Below are positions 48,337 through 58,722 of a stretch of DNA of 64,000 nt, one piece after another; within the stretch, counting starts at the first letter, position 1, and the number at the start of each line of letters is the position of its first letter. The stretch comes from Puccinellia tenuiflora (Eukaryota; Streptophyta; Magnoliopsida; Poales; Poaceae): NCBI GenBank assembly GCA_012064385.1, contig QRDG01000238.1, positions 965,703-1,029,702 of the forward strand, written 5' to 3'. The position numbers were made by a program, and so were the translations under genes. Below the pieces are notes generated by a model. The model worked only from the letters and a program-made list of their open reading frames with translations, was not told the origin of the DNA and made no database searches.

Positions 48337-48645
48337 TCCAGGCCTGCTCACCCGTCGAGGTTGGAGCCACGAGCGTCGTCTGATGACAGCGACGACGACG
48401 ACGACTACGAGGACGAGTATTATAGGCCTAGGCAGGAGTATGACTAAGATTGTTAGGACAAATGATCCACTGTTGTCATTCCGTACTGTTGTCATTGGTT
48501 AGGACAAATGATTTGTATTCGGTCGATGAACTAGTTATTATCAAATGATCCACTGTTGTCATTGGCTCCAAGATTCAAAAATATGCAAAAAATCCCCACA
48601 GAATATGCAAAAATTTAGTGAGATTCAAAAATATGCAAAAAAATG

Positions 48646-49010
48646 TTGAAAGTTTAGTGAGATTCAAAAATATGCAAAAAATATTAGTTAATCCATTTTT
48701 TAATTGAAAATAGCAAAAATGTTAATAGTTTGTAGAGTTAGAATAATTATTTTATAAAACAGAAAATGTTTTGGATTACTTATTCAAATTCAAACACTTT
48801 TCACATTGAAAGTTTAGTGAGATTCAAAAATATGCAAAAAATATTAGTTAATCCATTTTTTTAATTGAAAATGGCAAAATTGTTAATAGTTTGTAGAGCT
48901 ACAATAATTATTTTATAAAACAGAAAATGGATTTGGATTAGTTATTGAAATTCAAGCACTTTTCATGTTGAAAGTTTTCTCAAATTCATAAGTATGCAAA
49001 AACTGTTTCA
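48646..49010 (+). repeat. Tandem repeat, about 161 bp, 2.2 copies
   Basis: AT-rich units begin TTGAAAG at 48646, 48806 and 48968. Each full unit contains GATTCAAAAATATGCAAAAA, ATATTAGTTAATCC and TTATTTTATAAAACAGAAAA. Confidence 0.85.
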
Positions 49011-49119
49011 TTCAAATGTTCAAATGTTTTGAAATTGTGCCAGATTTGAAAAAAAACAGAAAAAACAGTACATCGCGCTCTAGTTTTGGCCCAGCGCGCG
49101 CAATTTTTGGGCCTTTTGT

Positions 49120-49320
49120 CCCGGCCCATCTCACCAGCCGCGACTAAAGCCTGTCAGCGCGCGCGGGTGCCAAAAAGCCCCCCCTTTAGTCGCGGTGCGT
49201 GGCTCAAGCCGCGACTAAAGACCCCCCCCCCCCCCCCATTTAGTCCCGGCTTGAGCCACGCACCGCGACTAAAGGGGGGGTGCATAGCGTCACCCCGGTG
49301 AGTGGCTCAGACCGCGACAC
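49120..49320. repeat. Subterminal-type inverted repeats in the middle of the CACTA element
   Basis: GGTGCGTGGCTCAAGCCGCG with flanking TTTAGTCG and ACTAAAG occurs on the plus strand at about 49184-49220 and inverted at about 49239-49277, around a run of 16 C (49222-49237). These words normally occur near CACTA ends. Confidence 0.75.
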
Positions 49321-49560
49321 CGGAGGCCATTGGAGAGACCGAGCACCGCCAGGCTGCCCAATTAGCGCGTAGTCCTCCGCGCCGGCGCAGCCCACCGCGC
49401 CCTCGACGTCCTCCTCCGCGACGGCGCCACCCGAGCCCACCGCTCTCCTCCGCCGTCGCCCGGGCCGCTCGACGCCCTCCTTCGCGCCGGTGCCGCCTGA
49501 GCCCGCCGCACCATCGACGTCCTCCTCCGCGCCGGCGCCGCCCAAGCCCGCCGCTCTGCT

Positions 49561-50148
49561 CCGCCGCCGCAGCTAGGTGAGATTAGCTTAAATTTTAACT
49601 AGGTAGATTAATTTTAGGTGAAATTTTAGGATAGATTAGTATTACTTAGGTTAGATTTAGGGTAGATTTTTTTAGTATTACTTAGGTGAAATTTTAGATT
49701 ACTTAGGTAGATTTTTAGGGTAGATTTTTTTAGTATTACTTAGGTTAGATTAACTTAGAGTAGAAATTTTACTTAGGTGAAATTTTAGTATTACTTTTTT
49801 TAGTGTAGAAATAGAAATTTTTACTTAGGTGAAATAGTTGACATAAGTAATAATGCTAAGTCCTCCGAAACGTTTCATGCTCATCTGTTTGTGTTATGAT
49901 ATTTGATAGAATTTTTGACTAGTTTAAATTCATTCAAATTTCAAATGAGAAATTTAGTAGTATTTTTATGTAGTATTATTTTAGGTGTATTATTTTTAGT
50001 AGTATTATTTTATGTAGCAAATTATTTTATGTAGTATTATTTTAGTAGTATTTTTATGTAGTATTATTTTAAGTGTATTTTTATGTAGTATTATTTTATG
50101 TAGCAATATTGTATGCGAAAATGATATTGTGTGCATTTTGCAGAAACT
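49561..50148 (+). other. Low-complexity AT-rich leader before the second CACTA gene
   Basis: The stretch is built from variants of ATTACTTAGGTTAGATTTAG and TAGTATTATTTTATG. It carries no gene and probably acts as intron or leader of the following gene, whose ATG at 50149 lies seven bases after a TTTTGCAG acceptor-like site. Confidence 0.5.
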
Positions 50149-53100
50149 ATGGATCCACCTAGTCCAATCCGCAGAGACCTAACACAAGAAGAAATTCTCG
50201 AGGATATAATCCACAACGCCCCCGGTGCTGATCCACCCGAATCTCCCTCGATGTATCTGAACCCATCCAGTGAGGGTGAGGAGGTCGACCGAAATGAGGG
50301 AGAAGCCGACGGCTCTGATGATGGAGAAGGCGACAGCTCCGATGATGGACCCTTAACAAAGTCCGACGAGGTATATATATGAAGTCCGGTGATCAGTAGA
50401 TGCATTAATTGAGTTGTATATATATAAATTGACGAATGTTTCTTTTCTTAGGCCTCCACATCGAGCAAATATTCCAAGCGATGCCCGGCCAAAAAGTTGG
50501 CCGCATCTACACATTATACAATTACGGTGATATCAGCACTGGGCGAAACGTTGGAACCCACAACGGCTGCAAAGATATTTGTAAAATAATGTGGAGCTAT
50601 GGTTAGGGATCGCATCCCGATCACCGTTCGAGAGTGGCATAAGCCCAAAGGGGTGGAAGAGAGTGCGTATGTCGCCGAAAGGTACAAAGAAGGTCTTTGG
50701 AATGACCTCATGGCACATTTCACCCTCCCAGAATATGAGGATGATGCCGACACAGCTGCATTGAGGGACAAAGTCAAGCAGTTTACTCTTAATAAGATGG
50801 CCGAACTATTCCGACAGTGGAAGAAAACATTATGGCAAGAGTATCAGAAGAACAAGACTGGTCCAAAATTCGAAGGCTATCTAGCGAAGCAGAAGGATTA
50901 CCGGGATGCATTTGTGAAGTACAAGCAGTCAGAAGATGCTACGAAAAAGTCAAAACAAAACAAGACAAATGCTGTGAAAAAGAAATATCACCATCGCCTC
51001 GGGACAGGGGGCTACGTGACTGCCATGCCAAAGTAGGATAAAAAAGAGGAAGAGCTGCTTGCTAAAGGGGATCATTCCCGAACCAATTCGCGAAGAATGA
51101 GAATTGAGGGCAAGAAATTGGTTCCTTAGGCATGGGAGTGAGTATGACGATAAGACAGGGGACCTTGTTTGCAGTGACGGGATTAGGATACCCTGGGAGA
51201 AATGGCTGAAAGTGGTGAAAGAAATTAAAGAGGGGAAAACAAAGTTCTGTCCCGATAGAGAGAAAGACTTGCTGACAAAGGTCCTCGGGAATGAAGAAAA
51301 AGGAGGACGAGTATGAGGCCTTGGCCCTGGTTTTACGTGGGAGATTGGGTTTTCCAAAGACAAAGGTACTTATAGAAGTCGATCGAGAGCAAAGAAGCGA
51401 TGGGAGGAGGAGGAGGGAGACAGGTTCAACCAGTTGCTAGCAAGAATTGACAAGCAGCAGCAGCAGATTGACGAACTTAGAGGAGTGCGCCTGCAAGATC
51501 CTACACTCGATATTACCGCCGGCCCATCTCAGCGGAGAAGCAGCGTGGCTGAATCGGAGGTCCCGTCTGACGATGCACGGATGATAGATGGCGGTCCCGG
51601 CTACCCCGTGGATGGAATCAAGGAGCAGATATCTTGTGAGCTCCATCAGAAGCTGAAGAACATATCTCTGAAGGTGGCGGTCGGATGTGCTTTACCTTGT
51701 CCACCTGACGCACGCTGGCATGGCCGTGAGATTCCAGCTGGCTATGCTAAAGTCGGGGCGGATGAAATCGTAATGGGGTTTGACTCAATGGAGCTTGACA
51801 TCCCTGGACCTGAAGGTGAGAGGACACTCGGAGAAGTACTAGGAGGTATCATTCTATGGGACAAGAACAACATCAAGCTTCCAGGCTCGGCGCCAAGGCC
51901 AACACCACCTCCGAGTCATCGCAGGTCACCTTCACCTCCATCACCTCCAAGAATCCCACCCCATGACTATGACCACCACAGCGCGAGTCCATCCCGATCT
52001 CCGCCGCCGGATTTGGGTCGGCCGTTTTCGCCGTCACCTTTGCCCGCTAAGGACAATAAGCGGAAGCGTGCTCCGTTGATGAGTACTAACCGACACAGTA
52101 GCCCAAAACAACAAATGTCGCCCCTCCCAAGAGTACCTCATAAGAATCTTCCCATCAGAACTTACGATCATACTGACGAGCAAATCGCAGCAATCGCAAA
52201 GGCCGAAAAAGATGCGCATTTTGCAAAGAAGAAACCCGAGCCCGCCCCGGTATACATCGAGAAGCAAAAAGCGCGGGCACGTGATTTTCTGAACACGAAA
52301 TCGCAATATGAGTTGCACCATAAGCCAGATGACTATCTACGCACACTTCGGATGGAAGTGGAGAAGAGCAAATCAAGTAAAAGTGCAAGCGGGAGCAAAT
52401 CAAGTAAAAGTGCAAGCGGGAAAATAAGGTACGTTCCCCAGCTCGGAGAACAGGCCAAACAATCGATCCCACCCCTCAAGGTGTTATCCGAAGACGTTCC
52501 CCAGGTGCTGAAGAAGGATATGGAAGAAGCTGCGAAGTTGGTGGCTGCTATGGGTGTGAGTGTTGCTGAATTGCTAGGTTCCCAAGACGACAAGTTACCC
52601 AAGGCTGATGTAGTCCCTACATATGTCCCAGAGAAGCCTTTGGTCAGCAAAGAGAAGTTGAAACAACTGCCAACACATATGCGGAATTTGCATGAATGGT
52701 ACATGAGAGTGGTAGAGGGGGGCAGAACAATGATTGTGGCGCAAGTCCCACATGAGTACTTCTTCCGAGCCGAAGAGGTCCATGTTGAGTTTTCAGAACT
52801 CTTCCAGTTATGCAATTTCGACGCCCTCGACAAATCTCTCATAAGTTGCTATTGTCTGTAAGTTGTTGAATTCATTGTCTACACATAAGTTGTTCAGTTT
52901 TTCAGTTGTTCAGTTCATTGCATGTAATTATCCTCATTATATCCTTTTGTACTTTATTATGCAGAATGAAGATCTAGGCATGTAAAAGAAGGATCTATAG
53001 TGTTGGGTTCATTGACCCAGATAAAGTACATATAGATACGCTAACGACGAAACCCCACGAGACAGCGGAACCTTCTAAGGTTTCTAACGGAGCAAAATTT

Positions 53101-53914
53101 CTGTGACCACATACTGTTTCCATACAACTTCAAGTGAGGGTCTTACTCTGTTGTACACATTCACTTTTGCTTACTCGATGTTAAGTGTAATTGATGATTT
53201 ACTGACGTATATATAAACGTGTGCAGCTTCCACTGGATTCTGCTAGACATTCGAGTTGATAAGGGAATAGTTGAAGTCATGGACCCATTAAAAAGACACC
53301 TGGAAGAGTTCCGCAGCATGCAGAACATGCTCCAGAGGTAATTTTCGCGCTATATCGGTCTTTTTCGTTGATTTTCATGAGATATCAGGTAATGAATAAC
53401 TGATTCATTAATTTATTTTCTTTGCCGGGCAGGGTTTGGAACCTGTTCAAGAGTGTGGTGACGGGTTCCTTTAGTGAGAAGCTGACGTTTACTCCGGTCT
53501 CGGTAAGTAGTACGAGATATGTCCGCGCATCTCTTTAATTCTAGTTTCAATACAGTTATGATGCTAGATTATTATTTTGATTGAATTTCATTCTCGTAAA
53601 GTGCGCGAGGCAGCCACCGGGGACGCATCTATGTGGATACTACATTTGCGAGTTCATTCGCACGTTTACCACTGAGTACAAAGATTATAGAGTCGACGTA
53701 AGCAATACATTCACAACATTATTTTATTACCGTCACTTTTTGTTATCATGATTGATGTTCGTATTGATCTCATTTTCTTATATAGTTCGAGAGAATGCGG
53801 GATAAGTTCCTACCAGAGCAACGCGTACTAGGAATTGCAGAGGAACTGACGGGATTTTTTATGACAGAGATGGTAGACGACGCCGGAGAATTTAGTGTGA
53901 ATAGGCGCTACTGA
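50149..53914 (+). pseudogene. Second CACTA gene: plant-transposase-type protein with C-terminal Ulp1-like protease domain, broken
   Basis: Exon 1 (50149-50370) encodes an acidic start MDPPSPIRRDLTQEE. The next exon (from about 50454) holds a Transposase_24-like region (RDRIPITVREWHKPKG, LFRQWKKTLWQEYQKN) and loses frame near 50585; further stops at 51034, 51097 and 51314 interrupt it. A 475-codon frame follows (51434-52861) with a Pro/Ser/Lys-rich middle. Exons 53227-53337, 53433-53502, 53602-53697 and 53786-53914 join in frame to give the end of a C48 (Ulp1) cysteine protease fold: His in FHWILLD, Asp in VMDPLK, Gln in RQPPG and Cys in HLCGYYICE, so the catalytic set is still readable. The exon before (about 52968-53131) is degenerate. 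Ulp1 proteases remove SUMO; a role here is unknown. Confidence 0.82.
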
Positions 53915-54337
53915 TGATCCCCGGCCGTGTAATCGAATAGACGAGCTTAGTCCCGGTAATTGTGATCTCCATGTAACTATCAAAATTGTATATATTTGTA
54001 TGCTCGATCGTAAGACAAGTTATCTTATATATGCACGAACGTGTACGGTATGTGGTAGCGTAGAAATATACGAAAACTATTTTGAAATGAAGAAAGAAAT
54101 AAATAAAAGAAAACAAAATGAATAGATCATTAGTCGCGGCCCGTTATACGAGCCGGGATTAAAGGGTGTGCCCCCCATCACGCTCCGCGGTGGCCACATG
54201 GAGGGCTTTTGGTCCCGGCTGGTAACAGGGCCGGGACTAAAGGTTGTGACTTTAGTCCCGCCTAGCCTGTCCCGGGTTGGCCAATCGAGACTAAAGCCCC
54301 TCACGGGCTGGGACAATAGGCCCTGTCTTCACTAGTG

Positions 54338-54689
54338 ATTATTTACACAAGAGATATCATTAAGGATTATATCTGTTGTCGTATATATGCAGAAGAAATT
54401 GACATGTGGTGCTCGTGGCAACAAAACTCCATATAGTGCGCATAGCTATTGGAGCTGCTTAAAGATGATCTCCACCATAGACGGTAGGGCAACAGAACTC
54501 CCAACAAGACGGCCGGGCAACTGTGGAATTTTGACCCGTTTTCTTGACAATTACAACATATATTTCGTTCTAAATGCAACCATATTGCATAGTTTTAAGG
54601 GTGTGACTAATCCTCAGTCGATGACATCATCATCTAGATTTCGGGTGATGTTTTTTTTCTCCCGATCGATTGGCTGCATTAATGTATAT
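54338..54689. other. Flank of the CACTA element, nothing recognised
   Basis: About 350 bases of AT-rich sequence with no coding homology, repeats or element ends. Confidence 0.5.
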
Positions 54690-57200
54690 CCCGAGGCGTA
54701 GGTATTTTTTTCGATAAACTAAAAGAATATGATTAATTATAGAATTAAAATGAATTCACAACATTTTATATGATTTTATAAATGGGTGACTAGTTCTTAG
54801 TCCACTCGAAATTAACTAATCTGAGTTGCAGCCTATTAACATCAGAAAAAATTCAGTTTAAAACTGGAAAATCTCAGTTACAACCCAACTTGTAAATGTA
54901 AGAAACACACGATAGCAACCAAAAAAATCCAATTACACATGTAAAATCTCAATTGTAAAACCACTTCCAACTAGAAAGAATATTGGTTGCAACCCAGTTG
55001 TAACTGAAAAACTCAGTTGCAACCTCATTAGTAACAAAAAAAGACACATGTGCAACTGGAAATATCTGAGTTACAACCCACTTGCAACCGAAAGAAAAAA
55101 CCAGTTGCAACTCCACTTGCAACTAAAAAATAAAATCTAGTTGCAATATCATTTTCAACTCGGAAATATCTTTTGTACTCACACTTACAACCAGGAAATC
55201 TCAGTTGGAACCTCGCTCGTAAATCTCAGTTGGAACCTCGCTCGTAACTGTGAAAACCCCGAGGCGTAGGTAATTTTTTCGATAAACTAAAAGAATATAA
55301 TTAATTATAGAATTAAAATGAATTCACAACATTTTATATGATTTTATAAATGGGTCACTAGTTCTGAGTCCACTCGAAATTAACTAATCTGAGTTGCAGC
55401 CTATTAACATCAGAAAAAATTCAGTTTAAAACTGGAAAATCTCAGTTACAACCCAACTTGTAAATGTAAGAAACACACGATAGCAACCAAAAAAATCCAA
55501 TTACACATGTAAAATCTCAATTGTAAAACCACTTCCAACTAGAAAGAATATTGGTTGCAACCCACTTGTAACTGAAAAACTCAGTTGCAACCTCATTAGT
55601 AACAAAAAAAGACACATGTGCAACTGGAAATATCTTAGTTACAACCCACTTGCAACCGAAAGAAAAAACCAGTTGCAACTCCACTTGCAACTAAAAAATA
55701 AAATCCTAGTTGCAATATCATTTTCAACTCGGAAATATCTTTTGTACTCACACTTACAACCATGAAATCTCAGTTGGAACCTCGCTCGTAACTGTGAAAA
55801 CCCCGAGGCGTAGGTAATTTTTTCGATAAACTAAAAGAATATAATTAATTATAGAATTAAAATGAATTCACAACATTTTATATGATTTTATAAATGGGTC
55901 ACTAGTTCTGAGTCCACTCGAAATTAACTAATCTGAGTTGCAGCCTATTAACATCAGAAAAAATTCAGTTTAAAACTGGAAAATCTCAGTTACAACCCAA
56001 CTTGTAAATGTAAGAAACACACGATAGCAACCAAAAAAATCCAATTACACATGTAAAATCTCAATTGTAAAACCACTTCCAACTAGAAAGAATATTGGTT
56101 GCAACCCACTTGTAACTGAAAAACTCAGTTGCAACCTCATTAGTAACAAAAAAAGACACATGTGCAACTGGAAATATCTTAGTTACAACCCACTTGCAAC
56201 CGAAAGAAAAAACCAGTTGCAACTCCACTTGCAACTAAAAAATAAAATCCAGTTGCAATATCATTTTCAACTCAGAAATATCTTTTGTACTCACACTCAA
56301 CCAGAAAATCTCAGTTGGAACCTCGCTCGTAACTGTGAAAAACTCAGTTGCAACCCCACTTGCAACTAGAACAAAAATCGGTTGCAGCCGCGTTTGCAAC
56401 TGAAAAACATCTCAGTTGCAATCACACATACAACTAACAAAAATATCAGTTGCAATCTTACCTCACTTGCAACTTGAAAAAATTTAGTTGCAACCCCACT
56501 TGTTTCTAGAAAAAACTTAGTTGCAACCCATCTTGCAACTAAAAAAAATTAGCTACAACCTCGCTTGCAACTGGAAAACATTTAGTTGCAACCCACTTGC
56601 AACTGGAAATAAATCCAGTTGCAACCGAAAAGTCCCTTTGGTGCTCGTTCTACATTGAGCCCTTAATTTTAATTTTTTTAAATCGACATTTTGAAATTTC
56701 AAAAATTTTGAAAAAAATTCCAGATGTTGATCCTACAAAGTTTTAGCCCGAATTTTTTTGTATTTCGTCCTATACAAAATGAAAAATTCTGACAAATCTG
56801 GAAATTTTCAAAGCTGACACTGTTCACCAACTCAGATTCAGAAATTTGTTATTTTTACCCAGCTACAAATAAACAAGATTTTGCATTGGTTTTCTGCACA
56901 CCGATAGAAATAATCATTGTCTACATGTAGGATTTTTTACATAATGTTTTGAAACTTTGAAATAGATATTTTATTTTATTTTTCAAAAAACAGGTTCCAT
57001 GGAGCCCGTGCTTCAAAACGCGCTCTCAGTTGCAACCCCATTTGTGACTAGAAAAACTTAGTTGCCCCGTTTGCACCTAGAACTCAGTTGCAATCCTACT
57101 TGTAATTGAAAAATCTCACTTGCTACCGCACCCGCAACCTAAAAAAAAACTAAGTTGCAACCCCACACGCAACTCAAAAATCTCAATTACAACTCTAACG
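54690..57200 (+). repeat. Satellite-like array: three ~545-bp tandem copies built of GTTGCAAC-type minirepeats
   Basis: Long units begin CCCGAGGCGTAGGTA at 54690, 55258 and 55802 (spacings 568 and 544). The extra length of the first comes from a 25-bp local duplication near 55210-55250. Copies 2 and 3 are nearly identical. Within each, and in the tail to about 57200, a minirepeat of roughly 25-40 bp recurs (CAGTTGCAACCCCACTTGCA-ACT with variants). An unrelated AT-rich segment (about 56640-57010) interrupts the tail. No coding function is seen. Confidence 0.9.
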
Positions 57201-58147
57201 CTATCACAAATCACGATGCAATGCAATGGTTTAGAAGCCGACTGAGATTTAGCTTTAAACTCGGTCGACCAAAAATTAGTAAATTCATAAAAAATTTAAA
57301 AAAATTATGAAATTACAAGATAATGAAAAATGGTGGTGAATACTTTTATTATGCATGATATCAGATATCGACAAGGAATGTAGTAGACTAAAAATAAAAT
57401 TTTTATAATTTTAAAAACAAAATTAAAGCATAAAAAAGATTAAATAAGGTCAATGTAAAAAAAAGTCAACAACATAAGATAAAACTAGCATATTTGCTAA
57501 CACATATTACGTAGAAAAAAAAGAGAGTCATAAACACATCGTGAAGGAGAATATATAAAGTGGCGCACTAAAATCAGAAAATAAAAACACAAGAAAGGAT
57601 AAATTAGAAAATATATTTATAAAACAACAGTTTATACAGTCTTGCAAAAGGGTTCGTACAAAGCCTAACCATCGGTTTGCAACAAATTCCAACAATAAAA
57701 TAAAAATAACAATACAAACCCTACAAGCCACACCGCTACAAGTTCACGGTCCAAGTAAAGGAAAGCATGAGAAAAATGTCCTCAATGGCCCAATACATAA
57801 TTCCCGTTCAAACAGAAAAAGGCCCACAAGGCCCACAATGGCCAGCTCGTACAGGACATGAGAACCCTCCGGCTAAACAACGATCAATCCAACAATGATC
57901 AATCAAGTTAATGGATCAATCGACTTGAGAACTAGCAAATCCGTAGTTTTAATCTCATAAATTAGTTCTATAATTACTGGAGCATAGTAAAATAAATGCA
58001 ATATGACTTTGACTAGTGAATGGACAACTTGTTCAGTTCCAATGCATACAACGGATGCTTCAAAGCATGTCAGACAATTCTTTGTACACACGGGATCCAC
58101 AGATTCGGCGCGACAACCACCAAATCCGGCGATTCCTTGCCGCTTTA
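57201..58147. other. AT-rich intergenic sequence, nothing recognised
   Basis: No coding homology, element ends or repeats were found between the minirepeat array and the left end of the Harbinger element. The TTA at 58145-58147 is that element's target duplication. Confidence 0.5.
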
Positions 58148-58199
58148 GGCCTTCTTTGGTAGAAGGGGTTTTAAGAGGATTAATGGGATAATCCCCACA

Positions 58200-58234
58200 G
58201 GGATTGGGTGAAACCACTCCCCTCACCCAATCCC
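58200..58234. repeat. Hairpin next to the Harbinger terminus
   Basis: GGGATTGGGTG (58200-58210) and CACCCAATCCC (58224-58234) form a perfect 11-bp stem with a 13-base loop. Imperfect pairing extends outward through AGAGGATTAATGGG and its partner near 58250-58280. Confidence 0.85.
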
Positions 58235-58722
58235 CTCAAAACCTCTTCCATCCTAATCCCCTAAAATCCCCCTCTTCAAAACGTCATTTGGTAGGCAGGG
58301 TTCGGTACACAAATTCGTATTAGCATACAAGTAGAGCAAATCAGGACAGATTATTAAAGATTCAATTTTTACAGTAGCACATGAACAGTACCGGTTTAAA
58401 ATCAATATGCAATTCCTAGCATCCAAAAAAAATCACAGCATTCCACTATCGAACAGATTGAGTGACAATACAAGACATCACATAGAACAATTGCAAAAAT
58501 AATTTAGATAACCACTGGCGATCTCCAATCCAATATAGTCATCGCCTGACATCATGGTCTTGTACCATGCCTTGCAAGCAGCCTTGACCTTAGCAGCCTC
58601 CTCTAAAAAATATTTTTGCAATAAACATCAGAACTATAGAACTATGATATCAGAGAACTATAAAGCATTCATAACTTGCAGTAACAGAGGAATTATACAT
58701 CAGAAAATCAAAGAATTCTACC

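Larger units (their letters stand above)
41865..54337 (+). mobile_element. Full-length CACTA (En/Spm-like) transposon, 12.5 kb
   Basis: The termini are CACTAGTAGAAAACAGGCC (41865) and, reversed from 54337, CACTAGTGAAGACAGGGCC. The 3-bp target duplication ATT is perfect (41862-41864 and 54338-54340). Subterminal repeats of the TTTAGTCCCGG / CCGGGACTAAAG type cluster at both ends, the expected binding sites of a TnpA-like protein. Inside are a tnp2-type transposase (42396-47219, broken), a 129-residue ORF (47947-48336) and a second gene with plant-transposase and Ulp1-like regions (50149-53914). A 1.5-kb solo LTR (44965-46470) is nested in the transposase. The style resembles wheat Jorge-type CACTAs; the name is uncertain. 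Confidence 0.95.
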
